Positions 33,221 to 44,743 of a DNA stretch of 64,000 bases are shown here, piece after piece. The translations under genes were made by a program, and so were the position numbers. This stretch comes from Excoecaria cochinchinensis (Eukaryota; Streptophyta; Magnoliopsida; Malpighiales; Euphorbiaceae): positions 1-64,000 of the forward strand of contig CANTUQ010000020.1 in assembly GCA_947683425.1 (NCBI GenBank), in the 5' to 3' direction. The stretch's first letter is position 1. Each line of letters starts with the position of its first letter. A model generated the notes under the pieces. That model did not search any database. It was not told the DNA's origin and was given only the letters and a program-made list of their open reading frames with translations.

Positions 33221-35600
33221 CGAAATAAAAAGAGATTTGTATGCAAGGGTAAGTTATGCACATTCATATGCATATGCCATGCTGGATGCAGGTGACACCA
33301 TTCATTTGAGTGGCCCGGTGGTCGAGGCGCGATAACTCTTGCTGTAGCGACTCATGGCTTCGTTTGGTTGATTATGCCCCCAAGTGTCTGAAGGTGCTGT
33401 CCTGCTTTAGGGACTCTTGACTCAAAAAATTTTTTTCAGGGAGGATTGTCCGATGCATGCGATGTGTGCTTGTGCCAGGCATGCGTAAAGGATTTGCATT
33501 GCAAGCATGTACAGATTATGTACACAAAATGCGTGCGAAGAATTGCTTATGCAAGTTATGTATAAAGTTCATGCATACGTGAATGCACATTGAGGCATCA
33601 TCAAATGCCATGCCCGTGAGATGCATAAGTATGCAATAATGCAGGATAAGGATTCATCCGAGTGGATTCTGGAGCCTAAAGCCGGTCTGGTCGTGATTCG
33701 CAGCAGGATCGGTGCCCCCTGGAATTGCTTTTGAATTTCGTGCCTGTAGGGGATTATGAGGCTCTCCTCTGATACCTGTAGTCATTATTTGAAGGTAGTG
33801 CGTCCCTCGTGGATTTTCACACTAGCTTTTCTTAGCAGGAGATGCGTCCTTGTCGGATTTTCACATAACCCTGTGCCTTATTTTTTGCCTGGAATGGACC
33901 CAACCCAATCCAGCGGCTTTTATTTATTTCATATATATATTTTTTTTAGGGCAGACTGCCTGTTGCCAGGTTTTCACCCTGCCCCTTGGCCTAACTTTTG
34001 CTTAGAGCGCCAGTCACGGTTTTCATCTCTAACGGCTTTTTTTTTTGGTGTGAGAGAAGTTGGAGCTGTTGCGAAAGATCTCTCGGGTATGATTGGCATG
34101 TGCTTATGTCTCAAATTGTGGTTGTATGAGCTTGGTTTTTCATCAGGAAGGTGTTGTAGGGTTGGCTTCACAGTAGGTGAGTTGACTGAAGTGTTGGAGT
34201 GGCGAGAGTGGCAGAGGGTCGATAGTTGTTGTAAAAAGGTCTTTCAGGTATAATCGGCGTGTATTTGCGTCTTAGGTCATGGTTTGTCTGAGCTTGTTTT
34301 CTATCATGAGAGCGCTATAGAATTGGCTTTACATTTGATTGCAAGAGGAGTTGACTGAAGTGCCTGAGTGGCGAGAGTGGCAGAGGATCGATAGTACCAA
34401 TGCGCTGATTTTATGCCGGACTCAGACAACTTTGAGTGGTGCCAAGGATGCACTACCCTGGTTACACTCATACATCTTTGCATATATTTCAATCTGATTT
34501 CATAACACATGATCACTATTTGGCATTAACTCGAAAAATATGGGACATCATCTAATCTCGGGATAGATCTTGAGAGCATCAAACTCCTGTTATCAATCAG
34601 CCCTCGCGGGTTTTCTTGATTGAATATTTTCCCTCTTTTTTTTATTCTTTATTTAACCTTTGCCATGGGACCCTCCTTCAGTTCGTCAATATTGGTTGAA
34701 TTTGTTTTCATCTTCGTTAGCCGGAGGGACCGCTGCTTTTTGAGAGTGGTTCCTCTTGGTATCAAAGTCTTGGTCTTAGCCCTTGTACAGACTGGTTGAG
34801 GTGATGGATTCCTTATTTGGAGGTTGAATGCGAAGTTTCATGCTTGGCTTTTATTGGCTTTGGCGGTTTGAGCCCTGGAATAGCCGTCCAACTGCTGAGC
34901 TAGGGTAACAGGTTGGCCTTGGATGATTTGGGGTACTTTTATTGGCCTTGGTAGTTCAAGCTTTTGAAATGGTTTTCGTCGGCTGGGATTGGGTGGATAG
35001 CTCGGGGGTTAGCCCTTTTGGTCCCCTTCAGTAGCTAAAAAGAACGGCAATGTGCAGGCATGTGTAGATCAACGGGATTTGAACAAAGCTTGCCCCCCAA
35101 ATAGCATTCCCTTGCCCCCTATCAATTCTCTCTTTTCTTTACACCCAATATTTTTTTTTTACCCTAATTTTTTTCAATTTTTTTTACACCAATTTTTTTT
35201 TTTTACAAGCTTTGCTCAAATCCTGAAGTTTACACATACGTGCACTTTTCATCTTAACCATTGGGACCATTGTTGTTCAATTTGGTCGGGCATTAAATTT
35301 TGGTAAGAAATTTGGTTATGAGGGTTTTGGATGGTTAAGGGTCAGTCATAATCGGTTTTGGGGTAAACATTTCGAATGGGTCGAGAGAAAAAGGTCATAT
35401 GGCTTGGTTCTGATGGGTTGTATATTTCTCATGGTGGTTTTGAGTTTTATTTGTCCGACTTTTGATGTAACTTTCGAAGTTCGATTTTATTCGGCGACAC
35501 CATATGTAGCTCAAGTGTTGTGGATGCGAAGAAGTGGCTTTCAAAATTCGGTTCGTCGTCATGTTGGCACGTGGAAGTAGCGTTGGTCTTGAGAGTGTCT
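33221..35600 (-). other. E2 3' noncoding region with duplications and pol relics
   Basis: Parts align with the reverse complement of E1's 3' noncoding region (33700-34030 and 34480-34680). Other parts are private to E2: a stretch rich in ATGCAT/GCATGC words (about 33440-33620), a tandem duplication with period about 169 bases (about 34056-34400, GTTGACTGAAGTG recurring at 34181 and 34350), and a plus-oriented RT relic at 35031-35120. No intact gene. Confidence 0.7.
35031..35120 (+). pseudogene. Short RT relic in inverted orientation inside E2
   Basis: On the plus strand, opposite to E2, about 30 codons read VAKKNGNV then CVDQRDLNKACPPNSIPLPPI. This lines up with E1's VAKKDGKV...CVDYRDLNKACP...PLP RT motif. 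Flanking sequence degenerates into T-rich text immediately. It is far too short to act and probably marks an old inverted capture or rearrangement. Confidence 0.75.
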
Positions 35601-35610
35601 TTGTCCATCT

Positions 35611-35835
35611 TCAGCGTGTTGTGCTAGGTCCGGGCAAAGGCTCTCTTTTTTTTTTATTTACATCTCTCAAAATTATCCTCGCTTCAGAAGTTATATCAGA
35701 TGCTACCAAGATTTTATTTGGATTTTCCAAAGTTTCGAGACTAGATAGAGCCGTATCATTAATTGAATTAATGTTAGAATGAATGAGTGCATTGTGATCA
35801 TAGGAAATGAAATCATAGAAATATCGCATAAACAA
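35611..35835 (-). pseudogene. E2 remnant of the protease-RT linker
   Basis: The minus-strand frame contains SYDHNALIHSNINSIND and SLETLENPNKILVASDITSEARI. This corresponds to E1's linker before RT (DHEHESFIFDINSTN, GTLENPKEILIASDVTLEERI). It is in the right orientation for E2 but out of order with gag, from which protease and RT have been removed. It is a leftover of the autonomous ancestor. Confidence 0.75.
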
Positions 35836-35991
35836 AACAGGAATTGTTCAACGTGCTACAATAACCAAAATGTCATAATGGGTTCTGGAAATAAAACAAA
35901 AAGAAATAAAGCATCATCCAGATAGCTATTTCCTCCTGGCTCGTCATCGTTGTTGTAATCAGTGATCCTTCACCCTCATGGACCATTCCCC

Positions 35992-37494
35992 TCATCTTTC
36001 TGTTTCCTCGTCAATCAAGTGTGAGACTCGTCTCCTCAGAGCCCGGCACCCATCAGTCTCATGCCCAGTATGCTGATGGTAGGCGCAGTATAGATCCATT
36101 CGGTGATTGAGACGCCCATGGCCCCTGGCGGGCTTTGCAAGTTTTGGCCGTAGCTTCCCCTTATCGATAAAATGAGAGAGGTGCTCAGATAAAGGCTTAT
36201 CCCAGATGGTATAGTGATCTTGAGTGGTTCTAATGTTTGGGGACTTGGTGGCTCCAATATCCCCCGCACTGTTGTCACCAAGACTTAAGCTTTCCTGGTT
36301 GTCTCTCCCAGTGGCATTGCCCCCTCCTTCAAGAGCCACCAGCTGCTTACCAGTAGCAGGATCTTGTACTTGACCTTTCGGGGTTTGGCCATCACCCCTC
36401 TGATATCTAGCGTGTCGACGACACCTCCTAAGCCCCCGATTTCTGGATGGGATGGTTAACCATAAGCGCAGGTCCCCCTCTCTATCTTGAGGAAAAGATC
36501 CACCCATGCCGAAGCAAGCCTTCTGAACTATTCTAACTGTTGCCGCTCCCTCTATCTCTTGAGTGCCAGCACAGATGTCGCACCTAGACGGTTGACCTCT
36601 TTTCTTTAAGTCCATAAAGACCTTCTCTCGAGCAGCCCTGGCAACTGCAAGTTTAGACTCTGCAATTTCCTCTTTAAGGGCATCCATCTTTCTCTTTAGG
36701 CCCCGTGTCACCGCCAAAAGCCCATTCTCTGAAACATGCCCCTTGCCTTTTTGCTCAGCTGACAGAGTGACAGGTGACTCTCCTCCAGGTCCAGTCGGTG
36801 GTGGGTGTATTCCCTTAGTTGGATCATTCTCTTTCCGTAGCACAGTGGGAGCAGCAGGCGGTTGTTCGACAGGTGGCACCATGGCGATGACCGAATTCTC
36901 CATAGTAGTCACCGTTTGAGCTTCAAACTTTTCAATCCCACCTTTTATCTCCTTCACCGCGCTACCCTCTCCCTTGGGAACTTCGTTCGTCACAGTCTGA
37001 GGGGTTACCTGCTCATCCTCTTCCTCCACCATGGGATTATCTTTCAAACCAATGATTCTTTTCGGCTCAAGAGGTGTCGCTGCTCTAGGCTCAACATCTG
37101 GTTGTCGTACGGTAGGGACTGCTATAGGAGCCTCTTCCAGAATAGGCGATTCAACTTGTTCAATAGCAGGGGCCACAGGAGGTTGGCTGGCATTTGGTGT
37201 CATTTGGGCAACAATGTTTTCTATCATGGCCAATATCCTCCTTTCAAAGTCCCCAAGCCTCTTATCCAGATCTTTCATCATCAAAGCACCAGTCTCCCGA
37301 GGTAGTTCTGCCATCGAAGATGATTCACTAGTCGTTGAGAGTGGCTCAAAATCCCAAACAGGCACTAATTCTAGCAATCCAAAGGGCGAGTTTGTCGTCG
37401 CTAGTCGATTGTCGGAATCTCTAGTCCACTCAGATGAATCTAGGATGGCTGAAAGATCAAGATTGTTAGAATGATGCATGGATGACATATACAA
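35992..37494 (-). CDS. E2 Gag-like protein lacking the capsid core
   Basis: A single open frame of 500 codons. The N-terminal 100 or so residues match E1 Gag (SAILDSSEWTRD, MAELPRETGALMMKDLDKR, FERRILAMIENIVAQMTPN), as does the C end (LSEHLSHFIDKGKLRP, YCAYHQHTGHETDGCRALR). The central capsid domain of E1 (LPKFDGTSDPSAHLKQY onward) is not visible. In its place is a segment with a repeated MENxVxAM/EQxPxAPT motif and a basic, Cys-containing stretch (CDICAGTQEIEG) of unknown origin. The first ATG is at 37492-37494. An intact frame after enough time for clear LTR divergence may mean the protein was used, or only that chance spared it. Pol is absent downstream. Confidence 0.75.
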   Translation of the reverse strand: MYMSSMHHSNNLDLSAILDSSEWTRDSDNRLATTNSPFGLLELVPVWDFEPLSTTSESSSMAELPRETGALMMKDLDKRLGDFERRILAMIENIVAQMTPNASQPPVAPAIEQVESPILEEAPIAVPTVRQPDVEPRAATPLEPKRIIGLKDNPMVEEEDEQVTPQTVTNEVPKGEGSAVKEIKGGIEKFEAQTVTTMENSVIAMVPPVEQPPAAPTVLRKENDPTKGIHPPPTGPGGESPVTLSAEQKGKGHVSENGLLAVTRGLKRKMDALKEEIAESKLAVARAAREKVFMDLKKRGQPSRCDICAGTQEIEGAATVRIVQKACFGMGGSFPQDREGDLRLWLTIPSRNRGLRRCRRHARYQRGDGQTPKGQVQDPATGKQLVALEGGGNATGRDNQESLSLGDNSAGDIGATKSPNIRTTQDHYTIWDKPLSEHLSHFIDKGKLRPKLAKPARGHGRLNHRMDLYCAYHQHTGHETDGCRALRRRVSHLIDEETER

Positions 37495-38506
37495 TGCATG
37501 ATCGTGCCATGCAAATAGTCTTTGATGAGTGCGGGGTCAATGGACTACCACGATATGATGGGATGCATGGAAGGAATTACATACAGGATGGTATGTACAT
37601 GCGAAAAATGATATGCAGACGAGAGGATATACACGCACACAACATGAGATTAAATATACAGGATAATATGCACATGTGAAAAAATAGCATGCGAAAAGAA
37701 AGGTATATACGCACACAGCATGAGATAAGATATTATTATTTGTACATGTATTTATTTTATTGACATGCATGAATGACATGCGATGTATGAGCATGCTGTG
37801 CAGCATCCACAACCACATACAAGCAGGTAGATCCTTCCAACCTTATCACTCCCATACACGAGGTTGTGCGGTCTCTTTCCTAGGCGGGCTTCATCCGAGG
37901 GTTAACAGGGAACCCATCGGACACGTATGATGCACGGTGAAAAACCGGCAGCATAACAGTCTTAATCTAATGCGCATTCATATGGGTTTTGGCCATTACG
38001 TATTTGGACAATTCAATCAAGTTAAGGTGGGCTCACCGGGGCATGAAAGCCTTTGATAAAAGATCACTTAACTTGCTTGATTTTGTTTAGTACGTGACGG
38101 CCCATGTCGCAAGCATCATATTAAGGAGCATACCACCTAGCGAAAGTTTCTATTTGCCATTAGATGAGCTTTGGTCAAGGTGATGAAACTTTTAGGGCTA
38201 CCCAAGCATGGTCCGAGCCAACGGGTCTAGCTCATCACGAGCATAACGACCGATCGGGTCTCCATTTTGATATACCAAAAGGTACAAGGCTTGGGCTGGT
38301 GATTATCCTTAACACTTCCCTACAATGAGTGAAAGTAGGGTCGTGCTTCGGGAACGCACCGGGGTAAGATAGGGACCAACTAGCATAAGTCTAAGGCTCT
38401 AAAATGATATGATGCAATTTTGGCGAGAGATAGAATTTTAAGTTTTAAAAACCCAATTATATACATTTTAACGAAAGCACTTTCGGAGTGAAGTCTCAAA
38501 CACAAG
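37495..38506 (-). other. E2 leader between PBS and gag
   Basis: Noncoding and homologous to the E1 leader (for example the CACTTCCCTACAATGAGTG text). A tandem duplication of about 77 bases lies at about 37584-37732, marked by CACGCACACAACATGAGAT and a diverged second copy. No ORF is supported. Confidence 0.7.
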
Positions 38507-38524
38507 TCCCCAGTGGAGTCGCCA
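38507..38524 (-). other. Primer binding site, Arg type (E2)
   Basis: On the minus strand it is TGGCGACTCCACTGGGGA, identical to the E1 PBS, one base inside the LTR that starts at 38526. Confidence 0.85.
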
Positions 38525-38525
38525 C

Positions 38526-39715
38526 TGTGACGCACGCCGAACCCGAAAACCCAGCAAGGGCCCTCGCTTGTGAATCCGCTTTAGGATTCGAGGTATTGGT
38601 TTGCGTCTTTTGATCATTGGTGCCATGAGACATCATCCGTGTATCCCTCCCAATAGAACATTGGGGAGAACAACCTAGCCTATTGACGCCTAAAGGCACC
38701 TTTGAGGTATTTGGAGTCGCCACCCAATTTGCAAGAAATTGGGAAACGGTTTCTCACCTCTAACGGTCTAAACCAGAGATACGGTGTCCGGGACTTCCCT
38801 CTTATTTATGCCTTGGTTAATTATAAATGGGTTTTTAACTTCTTAAAATTATACCTCTCATTTCACGCGATCGATGCATTTTAAATTAAACAACGCATTG
38901 GAAGCATTCAAAAAGTGATAAAGGAAAGCAATAAACACTCAAGCACACAATTACAAAGGAAATAGGGCGGAATACAACCCCATCGAAAGGAAATCAAAGA
39001 TGTGGATGGGGACGGAATACAATCCCCTAAAATAAATAAAGTTGCCCCAAAATTAATTACAAGGGCCCAAAAAAGAAATGAACTTGAATTTAAAACACTC
39101 ACCCAAGATTAAAATAAAAGAACATACATAAATCGGGACATTATTTAAGGAACATTGGTTCCTTCGCACTTGTTCGAAATTTAGGAACATTGGTTCCTTC
39201 GTATTAATTTAAAGAGGGTTTGAAGAGTCGTTTTGGTTGTTTGGTGGAAACCGGGATGAGTGATCCCATTTTTAGAGAAAATTAACTCTTCGTTTTATTG
39301 TGATATTTTTAATATTTGGCTAAAATAAGGGACATTGGTCCCAGTTTTATTAATGAAAATTCCGAGTTAATTATAAAAGTATTTTTTTTATTTTTTATCT
39401 CACGCGTGCACAAGTAAAATGATTATTTACACATAAACATCTAGCACATAAAGGGGAGTTGAAGGGATCTCACCAAACCGAAGTGTTCGTCCACGCGTCG
39501 CGACCCATCCGGGGAGTCGCGGGGTGCTCAAATAACCCGATTCAAGTTAAAATCATACACAAATAATATCAACAATATTAGTAAATATTCTAAAAATTAA
39601 TTAAGTAAAAATAAAATGAATATTAGGCAAGTCAATTTATAATGATAAGACAAACACAACAAAATAATAATAATATGAATATCATGGTAGAAATAACAAT
39701 AATAATGATAAGTGA

Positions 39716-39769
<54 letters not shown>

Positions 39770-39857
39770 CAGTAGCAAATATAAAGTAAGCAAACAATAA
39801 ATTAATGGCAATAAAGATAATAATAGTAATAACAAAACATTAACGGCAACCAATGTA

Positions 39858-39902
<45 letters not shown>

Positions 39903-41265
39903 TAAATGGCAAAACGTTGAGACTAGCAAAAAAGGGGAAAAGCCAACAATGGAGTAAAGGTAATAATAATAATAATAATTACAATATACAATATATAACA
40001 ACTATTTTAATGACAAACTATATTAATAACAACAAAAATAATTATTAACGGTAGTAATAATAGGATAAATAATGATAAAAGTAATAATAGTTGAACAGGA
40101 TAATAATAATGATATTATAATAATAATAATAACAAAAAATCAAATTGAAGCAAACAAATAATATATTAATACTGATATTAAAACATTAAAATGCTAAAAG
40201 TAAATAATAGACATGATAATAATAGCAAAAATAATTTTAACAACAATAAATAATGTACAAGAAAAATAAAAGAGAACAAGTCCAAGAATGTTTACCCTCA
40301 GAATTTTTAGATTGGGGAAACGGTGTCCCGATCGATTTTCCTTGTCGGATTTGTGGTGATAAATATTTGAAGAAAATCTAGAAATTAATATTTTGAAATA
40401 AAACCAAGAAAATACTCTGATGAAAATATTTTTGGTGGATGATTTGAGCAAAAGGGATTTGAGCAAAAGGAAATTAATTTTCTAAGCCCAAATCACTCAA
40501 GAAAATGGATTATGTATTTTTGAAGAGCAAATCAAGATTAAAACTTGAGAAAAAAGAAAAAAAGCTCAAGAACTAGTTGCTGGAGAGAAAAAAGTTGAAA
40601 GAAAAAAGCCCTTGAAAAAAAACAATCGCCCTCCCAAAATGAGGGGAAAAACCATCATTTAATCTTGCCTTGGCCAAAAATGGCAAGGGACAAAAAAGCC
40701 TTTATTTTTAGTTAATCCAAAATAGCATAAAATGGTGAAACAACAGAAATGTCAGACTGAAAAAAAAGTAAGACTGAAAATAGTGAAAAAAATGGACAGG
40801 CGAAGACCAGCAGGTAGCGCGAAGAGGGCAAGGGCGCGCGCGGCAGCCTGCTGCGCGCGTGGTGCCCCCGCACCGCGCGCAGCAGGCAGCTGCCTCGCGC
40901 GCAGGGGGGGCGCGCGTGGTGCCCCCGCACCGAGCGCAGCAGGCAGCTGCCTCGCGCGCAGGGGCTGCACGCGAGGCAGCCCGCCTCGCGCGCAGCGGGG
41001 GCGCGCGGCGTCCCTCGCCTCGTGCGCAGGCGGCCTTCGCGACTGATTTTTTATTTTATTTTATTTTAAATTTTGACACAAAATTAATATATTTTTTACT
41101 CCATTTTAATTTTAATTTCCCCAAAAATATATTTTAAATTATTTTCCGAAAAACACATCTTTGACAAGGGAACGATTGACTCTCACATTTCTTGCCAAAA
41201 ATCGGTCTTCTATTTCATCATCGGGTAATCCTGATCTTGGACCGCCTCGGGACCCGGTGTCTACA
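38526..41265 (-). repeat. E2 5' LTR (right copy)
   Basis: 2,740 bp, TGTGACGCACGCC...GGTGTCTACA in plus reading. It includes the PBS-like word (38712-38722), an AAT microsatellite (39716-39768), the conserved GTTTACCCTC word (about 40292-40301) and a GC island (40796-41043). GTGTG follows at 41266-41270. Confidence 0.88.
40796..41043. repeat. GC-rich island in E2 right LTR
   Basis: Units such as GCAGCAGGCAGCTGCCTCGCGC and GTGGTGCCCCCGCACCG are arranged differently from the left LTR copy. Ala/Arg-rich open frames here are artefacts. Confidence 0.88.
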
Positions 41266-42186
41266 GTGTGCTATTATCCATAGTTTCAGATCGGGATCCG
41301 AGGTTCACTTCCAAGTTTTGGAAAGAGTTGCAGAGAGCTTTGGGTACTAAGTTGAACTTCAGTACAGCGTTTCACCCTCAGACCGATGGTCAGTCAGAGC
41401 GAGTCATTCAGATTCTGGAGGATATGATGAGGGCTTGTGCTTTGGATTTTTCGGGTAGTTAGGACAGATATGTATCGCTGATGGAGTTTGCCTACAACAA
41501 CAGTTTTCAGTCAAGCATCGGTATGGCACCATATGAGGCTTTATATGGTCGTCAGTGTAGGACTCCGGTTTGTTGGACCAAGCTATCCGAGAGATCAGTG
41601 ATTGGGCCAAAGTTGGTTAGAGATACCGAAATTAAGATCAGAGTTGTGCAGCGGAATTTGAAGGCAACCAAGGATCGACAAAAGTCTTATGCCAACTTGA
41701 AGAGGAAAGACATGCAATTTGAGATCGGGGACAAGGTTTTCCTTAAAGTTTTGCCTTGGAGGAAAGTGCTTCAGTTTGGAAAGAAAGGTAAGCTTAGTCC
41801 TCGTTTCATAGGTCCTTATGAGATTTTGGCTAAGGTTGGACCTATAGCCTATAGATTGGCGTTACCGATGGAGTTAGCAAAGTTGCACGATGTGTTCCAT
41901 GTTTCGATGCTTTGTCGGTACAGATCAGATCCTTCGCATGTTCTTTCAGTTCAGGATATTCAGGTTTAGCCAGATTTTTCCTTTGATGAGGAACCGCGAG
42001 CCATTCTAGCCCGAGAGGTAAGACAGTTGAGAAGTAAGCAGATCCCTTTGGTAAAAGTCTTATGGAACCATCATGGAGTCGAAGTAGCGACATGGGAACC
42101 GGAAGAGTCGAAGAGAGCTCAGTATCCGCAGTTATTCAGTTCAGGTGAGAATTTCGAGGACGAAATTCTTATTAGTAGGGGAGAGT
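41266..42186 (+). pseudogene. E3: chromovirus integrase C-terminal half and chromodomain
   Basis: The translation starts inside the integrase core ([33 protein letters not shown], the second D and the E of the triad) and continues through YNNSFQSSIGMAPYEALYGR and GDKVFLKVLPWR. It ends in a chromodomain (QIPLVKVLWNHHG, ATWEPEE) followed by NFEDEI. This C-terminal order is that of Tekay-type chromoviruses, where the chromodomain guides integration to heterochromatin. In-frame stops occur at about 41461 (in place of a Trp codon) and about 41968. Everything before the integrase core is missing, cut at the E2 insertion. A purine tract (about 42172-42186) leads into the 3' LTR. Confidence 0.87.
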
Positions 42187-44743
42187 TGTCACACCCCGTT
42201 TGCCCCCTAGTAGAATGAGCCTGTCTGTATGTGCAAGCATTTGTTTGTGTTCGGCATATCATAAGGGTATTTTAGTAAAATGTATGTTTTTGGGGTTTAT
42301 TAGCATATGGTTATATGTATGACATTAGTGTGTGAATTAATTGGGAAATGGTTGTGTGCACTTGAGCATATCATATTAAGGTGTTTTAAGATGGGAGTGC
42401 ATTGTGTGTGTGTTCATACCATTGTAGGGTGTGCATTAGTTGGGAGTGCATTGTGTGTGAGTAGTGTTTGCTTGTTGGGTGTGAGTGGTTAGTTTCACCA
42501 ATAGGAAATTGACACATGCTTAGGGCAAAGAAAAGAAAAAGAAAAAGGAAAGAAATAAAGGGAAAGGGCAGATTCACGTTTCCTTCTTTCCCTCATCTTC
42601 TTCTTCTTCCTTTTCTTTTCTCCAAGAACCCTAGTGTGGATTCAAGTCTTGTTGGTGGAATTAATCCTCTCTTTGCATCCTTTTTGGTAAGTAAATGTAT
42701 CCTTCTCATCTTGTTTTTCATTTGTTTTCTTCTTCTTCTTCTTTGGGTTTAGATTTAACTTAGGGTTTGTATTTTTTTTGGGTGTTCTTTGATATGTGGT
42801 GTTTAGCTGAGGCTCCTCACTATCCTAAGGGCAAGGAAATTGCTGGGACTAGCGGAGCTAATTGATTTGAAGATTTGAATTTCAGGTCTGGGATTTTTGC
42901 TTGAGATAATTGTTTGAATTTGAACTTACTGTAATTTTTAGGGTTTATATTCTTGAGAAGCTTGAATGCATTTATGCTTGATTTGGTTGTTTTAATCTCT
43001 GAATTGAGCTGTATTTATGTTGTTTATATTGTATGGGATGTCTTCTGGAATGTAAGAACAGATTTGTATGGTTTTGATTCGAATTTGGGATTGATTTCTG
43101 AGTTCAGGGTATTCTGGAAAATGGGAAAATCGCATTACTGTGGAATTTCCCGTTTATCCTTGTCTGTCGCGTGACTAGCCAAGAAGAGAGGTCACTCACG
43201 AGGCATGACTCCCAGTCACGACTCGTGACTAGCCATAGAGGCCAGTCACGAGTGGTGACTGCAAGTCACAACTCGTGACCAGCCAAGAGGAAGCCAATCA
43301 CGAGGCGTGACTCCCAGTCACGACTCGTGATCGGCCAGAGAAGGCAGTCATGGGTGGTGACTCCCAGTAATGACCCGTGACAAGCCAAAAGAAAGAAGCC
43401 AGTCACGAGGCGTGACTCCCAGTCACGACTCGTGACCAGCTAGAGGAATGGGGCAAGTCACGATCCGTGACCAGCAAAGGAAGAAGCCAGTCACGAGGCG
43501 TGACTCCCAGTCACGACTCGTGACCAGGTTGAGGAGGAGGCCAGTCACGAGTTGTGATGCCAGTCATGACCCATGACCGGCCAACCTTGTTGGTTACCCC
43601 CGTTTGGCCTATTTTTTCTGAAATTTCCCGGTTTTAACTCAATAATGAATTTCGTATTTCTTTCGAATGGACTTATACTGTTGTATGATGCATGTCATAC
43701 TTTTATGTGCTTTGATATAAGTGATACCATGATTCTTCAGATGAATTCTATGATGTATCCTGAAATATGATTTGAATGACGCTTAACCTGCTAGAGTCAA
43801 GCAAGTGGATAGTTAGGCATGCCTAATAGAGTCTTTTAGCTACAGCCCTCAGTTCAGTTTGGACGCCGATCAGGTCCCCGTTTGGTTCCTCGCGAACCCC
43901 TCAGTATTAGGATCTTGTTTAATATCCCTTCAGTAAAAATATTGTGTTTTTGATAAAAATGAAATGACTTTTGATTTGTACCTGTGAGGTACCCTCAGTA
44001 TTCGATTCGTACCCATAAGGTACCTTCAGTACACTCGTTATCCACTACCTCGAGTCAGCAGGTGTTCTATTGGTTTGCTCTGCTCTGTTTTGGTTATATA
44101 AATGTGATATCCGAATGAGTATAATGATGAGATATATGTTTGAATATTATGGATATAAATATGAGATGCGGAATGTTTGGCTTTTAAATTGTGAGCATGT
44201 TTATATGGAATATGCTATAAACTATTGCATTTGCCATTATGAATGTGTTATGCCTTGACGACCATTGTGAATGGCCGTCCATATTTTATGTGTGTTTCCC
44301 CACTAAGCGTTTATCGCTTAGCACGGTGTTTTTACCCGTGCAGGTGCGGAAAGAGTTTTGCTTTGAGAGAGTCGCCGCCGTTAAGCCAACACAGAAGGTT
44401 TTAGTGTAGGGCTTAGCTTTTGGCAATCTTGATGATTCTTTTGTATAGAACTCTCTTGTATTAATTTTTTTATAGCTTCCGCTTATGTACTTATATTTTG
44501 GTTATGTAATATCTTTTGTATCAGCTAGTTGATCAGAACATTATTGTGATGGTTTTATTATATTAATGTATGATCAGCTATTTCTTTCTTTTCCTTTAAA
44601 GTTTTTAATTATCCCTTATTTCGGTATGTATGTTATGAATGAATGTATGTTTTGCTTTGTATCTGTTTTGTTGCACCTTTACTCATACGACATCTCACTC
44701 CTTATCGGATGGGATCGCCTACGTATGGGTAGGGGGTGTTACA
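42187..44743 (+). repeat. E3 chromovirus 3' LTR
   Basis: TGTCACACCCCG... to ...GGTGTTACA, 2,557 bp. It contains a dense array of CACGACTCGTG-type dyads (43165-43582), a 14-bp palindrome (43813-43826) and three successive hairpins at 44257-44340. No PBS follows at 44744, so this LTR was not the 5' LTR of the gag-pol that comes next, unless the junction was rearranged. Confidence 0.85.
43165..43582. repeat. Array of CACGACTCGTG-like dyads in E3 LTR
   Basis: Repeated text of the form AGTCACGAGGCGTGACTCCC followed by AGTCACGACTCGTGACC, in units of about 50-65 bases with degenerate linkers. Each unit carries two near-palindromic CG-containing words. Confidence 0.9.

Larger units (their letters stand above)
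14505..41265 (-). mobile_element. E2: non-autonomous Tat/Ogre-type element, split by E1
   Basis: Read on the minus strand: 5' LTR (38526-41265), Arg-type PBS (38507-38524), leader, gag-like ORF (35992-37494), short pol relics, a 3' noncoding region with 100-bp tandem repeats (32453-33220), E1 inserted at 17510-32447, the rest of the 3' region with polypurine tract (17294-17509), and 3' LTR (14505-17293). Without E1 it is about 11.8 kb. Both outer ends have GTGTG. The LTRs are similar but differ by many substitutions and indels (by eye more than 20), so it is older than E1, as nesting demands. It lacks protease, RT, RNase H and integrase domains of useful length. Confidence 0.88.

Noticed and set aside
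34480..34620. Plus-strand text resembling a protease-RT linker in E2
   Set aside because: It is better explained as the reverse complement of E1's 3' noncoding region (GATTGATAACAGGAGT...GAGATTAGATG), in the orientation expected for E2.
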